Shown piece after piece: positions 1 to 9,000 of a DNA stretch of 16,919 nt. A program made the translations under genes and the position numbers. The notes under the pieces are model-generated. The model ran no database searches and had not been told where the DNA came from. It worked only from the letters and a program-made list of their open reading frames with translations. How positions within the stretch are numbered: the stretch's first letter is position 1; each line of letters starts with the position of its first letter. The DNA comes from an uncultured Ruminococcus sp. (GTDB lineage: Bacteria; Bacillota; Clostridia; Oscillospirales; Ruminococcaceae): positions 1 to 16,919 of the forward strand of contig NZ_CAMHRZ010000050.1 in the NCBI RefSeq assembly GCF_946187255.1. Reading direction: 5' to 3'.

Positions 1-5
1 CTAGA

Positions 6-3000
6 TCAGTTGTCACCAAAAGCTTTTACAGCGTACTTGTTGTAAGCATAGAGTGCCTTTGCGAAATTAGCATATTTGGGATTTTCCGCATAAGACGAGT
101 TCATTATTGCTGCTCCGTATGACAGGGCACTGAACTCCGTCCAGTAAACGACCTCTCCCTTATGCTTCAGTTCAAGTCTGTGAGTATTGCCAAGATGATT
201 TGCCGAAATGTTATCGTACAGCACATAGTAAGCTCTGTTGTTCCTCTTAACAAGATCAACCTCTTCTCCGTCGATCGTGCAGGAATACTCACTAGCCTTT
301 ATGCTCTTATTTAAGTTGAATGTCAGAGCGAAAGTTGTCACATTCTGACAATCCAGGTTCATAGTAACACTGCTCATATTGCTGGGCAGGTCACTTTCTG
401 TCTTAAGATAAGACTTAACGCTCTTAGCCTTAACATTATTCGTCAGATCGCTGAACTGCTCATCTATCGGATCATCGCTAAGGAACTGATTGGTTGCTAT
501 GCAGTAATCCTTTGTAGCTACCGCAACATTATACCATTTAGATCCGGGAGCGAAATTATTCTTCAGCGCATCCAGATAATCAAACAACGAGATCGAATAT
601 CCGGTCTCCGCGATGTCGGTGCCGTCCTTGTCCTGCATAGGTACCTGTATGCCCTTACCGTTGAACAGCTTGAAAACAACCTTTTCTTGTGCCATTGCAG
701 GAATAACTGCAGCCTGTATTACAGCATATCCATTGGAATCCGTGTTAAGCTCAGAAACCTTTAATGTGGTGGTCTTGTCGCAATAGGTGTAAGTGACGTA
801 AGCGTCGTTGTCATTCTTTATAGCTTCGGGAAGCTCGAACATAACATTCAGCTTAAGGCTCTCACCAAGATCCACATTTGTGCTCTTACGAACAGCCACG
901 CCCAGATTCTCAACTTCAACCTTTACGGATTTGTAGCCCTTGAACTTCTTGCAGCCCTCAGGAGCTTCGATCTCAACAGTAAAGCTGCCGTTTTCGGGAG
1001 TGTTGTTGGTGTCGTCACCAAATACGAAGTCATCACCCTCTACAAGTGTATAGACCTTTTCCTCACCCGTAGCCTTTTCAGTGTAGGTGTAGGTAACGCT
1101 CTGTACAGCGTCGTTAAGGCTTGTGAAGTTGCCGCTCTGAAGTGCAAGATTGTTCAGGTTGATCTTGACATTCTTGTCCTTAAGGTCGATCTTGACGTAT
1201 TCGTAGCTGACCGGCTCACAAGTCACACTGTAATTGTTGCATACGATCACAGGATCCTCGGATGATACCTTGAACTCGTTTTCATCCTTCTTGTAAATAC
1301 TGTCAGCGGTATCGTTCCACAGTTCCGCACTCAGCATATCCTTGTCATCATCGAAAACTGTATCATTGTTAGCTGTAAAGACGAAGTGATCAATGGTAGG
1401 CTCTTCATCGCCGATCTGGTAGCTTTCAGCAGTAAGAACGGGCTGGACCTTGATACTGCGAGGAATGATCTTGACACTTCTGAACAGGAACGTTGTCTGA
1501 GCCGTGTTGTAGGCATCCGCGCTGTTCATTTCGTCAGTGATCGTGATCTCAACTACATAGCTGCCTGCGTCAACAGGTGCTTCCTCCAGAGGAGTAGGCT
1601 TATCAGCGGGATTAGCCGTGCCGAGAGACTCTTCGTACGCGTCGTACTCATCTCCGTTGTAGTAGTTGATCTTGATGTCGGGTTCGTCTGTATACTCCAC
1701 CTTGCCGGGTTCAACGTCAATTCTGGAATCAATAGACTCACCGTTGTAAACAAGCTCGATATCATCATAAACATTGATCTCAGCTGAGCTGTCATTAGAA
1801 GTGAACTTCTTATTATCGACGTCTTTATCGAAAGTCACAGATGCAGTGTCGTTGAGGCGTGACTTGACGATCCAATCCTGTTTTACAGAGTTACTGAAGT
1901 TCTTCTGGCCCACGATGTATGCGGAATATGTACCTGCATCGAACTTCATATAAGAACCGCCCAGGATATAATCGGTGTTCTCAGTCAGAGTATAAGGATC
2001 TTCAAGACCTTCAGCGGTTGCGGTGACAGAATCGATATTGATCTTATGCTTAGTTACACCGTCATAGATCAGTCCGTCGCCTGTAAGTGTAACGACTACT
2101 TCGCCGTTATTTTTGTGTGCTTCGAGATCATAAGGTGTAACGGTAAAGGTCTCATCAGCCATCTTAACGTCGTAGTTGTTGAATTCAACGTTGACCGCGC
2201 CTTCCTTGAATACGCCAAAGCTGTATGTACCTGCATCGGTATTGTAAGCGAGCTCGAAGGGATCGCCGTTCTCGTCAACAAGTGTCACGAGCTTCGACCA
2301 GCTAAGATTCTCGTCTTTTCTCAGTTCGGTGCTGACTCTGCCTGTATCCTTGCCGCTCTCAGCTTCCTGTACTGCGAAATTGAAGTCTTCGGTCTGCTGT
2401 AAGAATTCCTTGGTCTGCTCTGCGTCGGGAGTGATGGTCACTTCACGTCTCTTGATCTGGAAAGCGTCATACAGTGTTTTTTCGTCGAAGTGTTCGCTTG
2501 TAACGTTGTACTTCGCAACATACAGACCTGCATCGATAGGCGAATCTTCAAAACTCCAGAACTGGCTGAGATCGTCTAAGCTGATGCCAATGATGGTAAT
2601 GCTGTCTGTGGTGTTGTACTGTACTTTCCATGCGTAGCCGGGAAGTCTCTCAAAGGTATCGCTATACTGGTAATCACTGCCGTTGCCGACCTTGACATTC
2701 AGATCGCCCTTCTCATCGACATTAAGTTCCGCAATGCTCTCAGAACCTACTCTATATTCCCTATTGGAGCCGTTAAAGTTTATTACAGTTACATCCTTAT
2801 CCTTCGGGAATGTATACTCCGAACCGAATTCAAGGTACTCGCCATCATCAAGCTCGCCGTCGATATCGGTTATGAGCTTCTGGAACGATACTTCGGAAAT
2901 ATCGGTGGTCTTCTCTTCGCCTGTCTTGTTGTAAAGATCAGCCAGCTCCTTCTCAGCGTCGGTAGCGTCTTCGGTGGCTGCGAAAGTGAAGTTTTCGGGG

Positions 3001-6000
3001 AATGTCTTGAGAGTGCCGTCGTAGATATTGTTGTTAAGGGTCAGGGTGAAGTGTGTGGGAGTGATAGTACCGTTGTTTACGGTGAACTGTGCGCAAACAT
3101 TGCCTGTGTAGTTGCCCTTGCCCTTTGCCACTACCAGATACTTGCCGTCGTCCTTCATGGTGGTCAGAACTTTTGCAAGCTCTTCCTGAGTAAGATCTTC
3201 GTATCTTTCCTTATCGGTGTGGTAGAATTCGATCGTGTAGTCGGTATCCTTTGTGAGCGTTGCGAATACGTCGTCTTCTTCAGCCTCGGTATCAAAGCCC
3301 TCGGTCTGAACGCCGTATACAGTTATGGCCGTGGTGATATCCTTTGAAGAGTATACATCGAAAGTCGGGTCAAGCTCTATGTCTGTGAGTGCTGCGGGTG
3401 CAACAGTCCAGTAGCCGGGAACCTGATATACGGGGTTGCCGTCCTCGTCATAGAATCCGATCAGGTCAACGTCATCTTCGCAGGGAGCATAGTTTCCGCC
3501 ATCCTTCAGTCTTACGAATACCTTGTATTCCTTGTTTGCTTCGGGAACGTCGGTCGCCTTAGTCACGGTCTTGACCGCGAGCTTGATCGTGTGTTCCTTG
3601 TCGAAGTAAACATCGCCTGTGTATACTTCGATGTCGCCTGCGCCTTCGTTGTCGACGAACTTGAGCGGCTCGTCTTCCGTGATCTGTACGCCGAAGCTGA
3701 GATCTGCATCAGTGTTAACGGGAACATCGATCTGGTGCTCGAAGCTGTCGTATGTCCACATTGCATTGGAGCCTGCGCCGTTGTTGTACTTGTAGGACAG
3801 CATATCGATCTCGAACGCCTTCTGCTCAACTTCGTACTGATTCTTCTCCGTCGAATCGGGGATATCTGTGTTGAGTACGAGTTCGTAGTTGGTGTCGTTG
3901 ACTGCTCCTGCGCTGCCGAACTTGGTAACAGGAACGCAATATCTAATAGATGAATAGCCTCCGTTAAATTGAACTGTATCATCGCTGTAATAACTTATTG
4001 ACCTTGCAACGTTACCGACCTCCGGAGTGCTTATATAATGTCTACCGACGCCTGGCTTTGACGGGTCAGTCTCTACAAATGCGATCATCAGGTTCTTGGT
4101 AGTATCTGTTCTTGTAAAGGACTGATCAAGCGTTATCTTGTTCCAGCCGTCTGAAACATTCCATTCGCCATCATAAACCTTTGTCATCGCAGAAACATCA
4201 ACATACTCGCCACTATTAAATCCGGTCTTATCTGTCTCGGAAATATATACCGCAATAGTATTTTTCTCGCTGTGACAAATTTCATCATCATGTTTATGAT
4301 AATAAGACAATTCGGAAATATCAGTCAGTCCGGCAACTTCAGCACTTGTATAGATAGAAGCAGTGGACGAATATTTCCACGCAGAGTTTACAGGCAAATT
4401 CTGTAAATTATTATTCGTCTCATCGCCAACCTGAACTTCCTTTGCTGTTGCTGCTTCTTCTGCTGCTTCTGCACCGCTTACAAGGTTGCTTACGCTGTCA
4501 GCAAACAGGTAATCATACTTGCCCACGTCGTTCGCGCTGATATCGGTGCGGTTATAGTCCTTGATGTCAAGGATATTCTCGCCGAAGTAGGTGTCTGCGG
4601 TCGTGCCTTCGGGGATATCCGCAGCTATCAGACCTGTGTCGCCTGTGCCTGCCTGCTCTACCTTAAAGGTAACGTCGCCTGCCGCAGTGTTGTACTTGGT
4701 CTTCTGTCCCTGATCGGGAGTGATGTTGACTTTACGGCGGTCAACGGTAACGTTTTCCACAGTAATGGTCTTGGACTTGAAGTTATCCTTGCTGATGGTG
4801 ATCGTAGCGGTGTAGGTGCCTGCATTGACTATATCAGCGAACTGAGACTCGTTCTGTCCCTCTACCATAGGAAGCTCATACTTGACTGTGTATGTCGCAC
4901 CGTCAAGGAACTCGGAAACGAGCTCGTCTGTGCCTTCCTTAGCGCTTACAGTGAAGTCAGAGGTATTATCCTTGCCTGCGGTCAGCTTCAAGCCGTCGTA
5001 GATAGCGCCGTTGAATACTGTTTCAAGGTCTTCGTCAGCTATTTCCTTATCTGCGATCTTCCAGTTAACGGTTATGGTGCCGCTGTAATTGCCAACGCCT
5101 TCCAGTGTGCCTGTGTAGGTGTTTGCACTCTTCTGTGCTTCGCAGTCAAATGCGTAATCGGTACCTTCTTCATTGGACTCACCGAGCTTCAGCTGGGTAA
5201 GGGTGTCGCCGAGCATATTGGTGATGTATATAACAGGCTTCTGATCCTTGCTGTTGTATGTGAACTGATCATCGGGAAGATCGATGGAGTAAACAGTGTT
5301 CTCTCCCTCTTCCTTAGACTCAACTTCCAGCTTGATGCCGTTAGTATACTTCTTGTTAGTCTCAGACTCGGGCAGTTCAGCGTTGAATTCGGGATTCTCT
5401 ACCAGCTCTTTGCCGTCGGTGCTGAGATAGATGTTGCAGAGGTACAGAGGCTTAGCCTGGTATGTCATCTTCTGCTGGAGGATGAAGTTCTTACCTGTCT
5501 TGGTGTAGGGATCGTAAGCGTCAACAACTGCGTTGATGTAGTAATCGTCGCCTACAGTCATATCATCAAATGACAGCTCGTGCGTATCATCCAAATGGGT
5601 GAAGTACATTCTGCCCTTAGTTATGGAAACGCCATAAGCGCAGGTATATTTTGTATTGTCAAATTCGCCTGTAACTACAACGTTATCCGTTGAGGGTACC
5701 ATACCATAGTAGTACGCAGTGTCTTCGGTGAGCTCTGCGATGATCTGATGACCCTTATCCGTGTCGGTCGTACACTCTACATGGATCTTAGACTTATCGT
5801 ACTCGGTCACGCCCTGTTCAGTCTTGTAGCTGTAGAGGTCAAGGCTGTGGATGTGCATGAACTCATAGAGTGACTCATTCACGATATCTTCGCCGACACC
5901 TAAGGTATAGGAATAGGTGTATTCATTGCCGCCTATCACAGCAGCAGGTGTACGCTTGCCGCCCGCGATATCGATCAGATCCTCATTGCCTGTGAAGGAC

Positions 6001-9000
6001 AGAGCCTTTGAGCCGTATACATAGTATGTCTCGCCTGCTTCCAGCTTGTAGACCTTCTTGCCTGCTACCAGATCGGTCGCGGGTTCCAGCTTGGCGGTGT
6101 AAGTCTGCAAAGGCTTGTTCTTGTTGTAGGGTACTGTGGATATAAGTACGTCATCTTCAAAGGTGAACCAGCCCTCGATCTGTTCGAGAACGGTAACATC
6201 CATATCATCGAAAACAACGTCATTGTGGTTAGCGTCGCCCTTTATCCTTGCGCCGACAGTGAACTCGCCCGCTGCCTTAGTGGTGGGAACGTCTGTCTGC
6301 CAAGCGTACTGATCACCCTCGCCCTTGATGCCGTACTCAAATGTACCGGGGGCATCGGTGGCAGTATCAATGAACGAACCAGCGGTTATCAGATCGGTAT
6401 CAACAAATTCGCCGCCGTCTGTCTTGTTCAGTGCGATGACATTCTTGTGTGTGGGTGCGGTGTAAGTCGCAGGGTCAATATCCGCCTTGGCGATCTTCAC
6501 GTTTATAGAGCCGCCGTCAACGTCGTTGATGTTGGTGCTGTCAGCAGCCTTGATGCGCCAGCTAACCTGGTAATCGCCCGCATTGGTGGCTGTGGGAACG
6601 TCTTCCGACCATACTAAGCTGTCTAAGTATTCATCAGCATTAATAAACTGGATCTCTATTACCTTGCTGTCATTATCAACAGACAGAACCTTAAAGCTGT
6701 CGTAATCGCCCCATGCACTTTCTAAACCTTCACTATTTGTACAATAACCAGCATAGTGGGTATCGCTTGTCATAAGATTTATACCAATACTGGAATATGT
6801 ATTGTTATAAGTGTTATCTCCGACTTTTAATGCATACCCCACAGGGAAATATACGCCCCAAGAGCCATTGGGTGTTATTACTTCTCCGACATGAGGCTCA
6901 TAAACTGTATTCTTATTGTAGTTCCATTTAACAGGCTTTGCGCCCTTTGCGTACTCAAACTTGCCCTTGTCCGCGCTGATCTCGCCTGCATTTACCAGTA
7001 CCTCTTCTTCGCCGTCATAGGTGCGGCTGTTGGCTGTGGGTGCGGAGTAATCCGCTGCGGCAATATTCGCCTTTGATACCTTAACATTGATGCTCTGCAC
7101 TTCTGTGCCAAGATAGCCGTCTTCGGCAGGTTTAACTCTCCAGAGAACAGTGTAATCGCCTGCGTTGGTGGCTGTGGGAACGTCTCCGCTCCAGTCAACG
7201 TAAGTCTCGGGCTTGGTGGTGTTGACATAATCGATCGTGATAGTAGTACCCTCGACCTTTTTTATCATTATGCCGTCGTATTTTTCACTTGAGAAATTTA
7301 CATTAATAGTACCGTAATTACCGGATAGAGTAAATTTACCCGGAGTGATTTGCAGGTTATTTTGTCCTCCGACATCCATAGTCTGAGCGCCGGGAAAGAT
7401 AACCCTGGTGACATTTTGAATATTAACAAAGGAGTCGTCTGCAGGGCTGTAGATGGCGCCTACTTCCGCGGAATAAACAACCGTGGCTTCGCTGTTGATC
7501 TTGGGCGTTTTATTAAGAGCATACTCTATCGTACCCTTGCCCGCATCAGCTTCGGCAATAGAGCCTGCATTTAACAGAGCCTCTTTTTCGCCGTTATAGT
7601 CGCGGTTGTTGGCTGAGGGTGCGGTGTAGCCGACAGCGTGCTCAGATATCTTAACATTGATAGCCTGCGCTTCTGTGCCTGCGTATTTTACATCGGCAGG
7701 TGTAAGTCTCCAGTAAACCGTGTATTCGAAAACGTCCTTAGCTGTGGGGATGTTTTCGCCCCAAGTCATAGCTGTTGCTTCTGCGGAGTTGACTGGGGTT
7801 ACTGTGATGACCTTCTCGTTCTTATCGATATTGGTGATCTGTACAGCATCATAACCATAGGGGAGCGGTGAAGAGCCTGCATGGGACATCATACCGTATT
7901 CGTCCTGATCCGCAAACATAATTACGCTTTCGATTTCATTGACTGAAAATGTATTGCCATCCATAACTACGGTGTAATTTGCAGGGAAAAATACACCGGT
8001 ATGACCGCCAGGCTTATAGACCTGACCAACCGACATATCATCAATTGAAACAGGAGTTTCAGTGTTGCGTACTATAGGCTCAACCTTGGTCTCGACACCG
8101 TACTCAATAGTGCCCTTGCCCTCATCAGCTTCGGCGATCTTGCCTGCAATTAACAGAGGCTTTTCAGTGCCGTCATAGTCGCGGCTGTTGGCTGTGGGTG
8201 CGGTGTAGTTGATAGCAAGTTTTGCTATCTTGGTGGAAAGTACGCCGCCCTTTACGTTGTTGTAATTGTCGGCACCTTTAATGCGCCACAGAACGCTGTA
8301 ATCGCCTTCATCCTTGCCTGTGGGAACGTCTGCCGACCATTCTAAGCTGTCTAAGTAATCAGCAGCATTAATAAACTCGATCTCGGTTACTTTGGCAACG
8401 TTATCAACTGACAGAACCTTAAAGCTGTCGTAATTGCCCCATGCACTTAATATGCCGCTACCATTTGTACAATAAGCAACATGGCGGCTACCATTGGTAC
8501 TTAACCAAAGATTTATACCGACATCGTTATAGGCACCTTCATAAGTGTTATTTCCAACTTTTACTTTATACCCAACAGGGAAAAATACGCCACCTCCGCC
8601 ATTGGGTGTTATTACATCGCCGACATGAGGCTCATAAGGATTATCGCCATTTTTGTCCCATTTAACGGGTTCCGCGCCCTTTGTGTACTCAAACCTGCCC
8701 TTGCTTGCGTCAAGCCCGCTGCCTGCGTTGATAAGCGCCTGTTCACTGCCCGTATAATCAAGCGACCCAATTGCTGTGGGTGCGGTATAATCCGATGCGC
8801 TTATAGTGCCCTTAGTGATCTCGGGCTTGGGGTCAAGCAGCGTCCACTCGGTCTCGTTGTAAATATCGCTCTTAACGCGCCAGTAAACATCGTATTCGCC
8901 TACGTTGGTGCCTTTGGGGTCATCAACGGGTACTATATCTTCGGCGTGATATTCGCTGGCTTTTACAAGCTGGCATTCGATAACGTCAACTTCTTCACTA

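Noticed and set aside
6..300. LPXTG sortase signal or dockerin at the end of the giant protein
   Set aside because: The last 100 residues contain neither an LPXTG-like motif with a hydrophobic tail nor the paired calcium-binding repeats of a dockerin.
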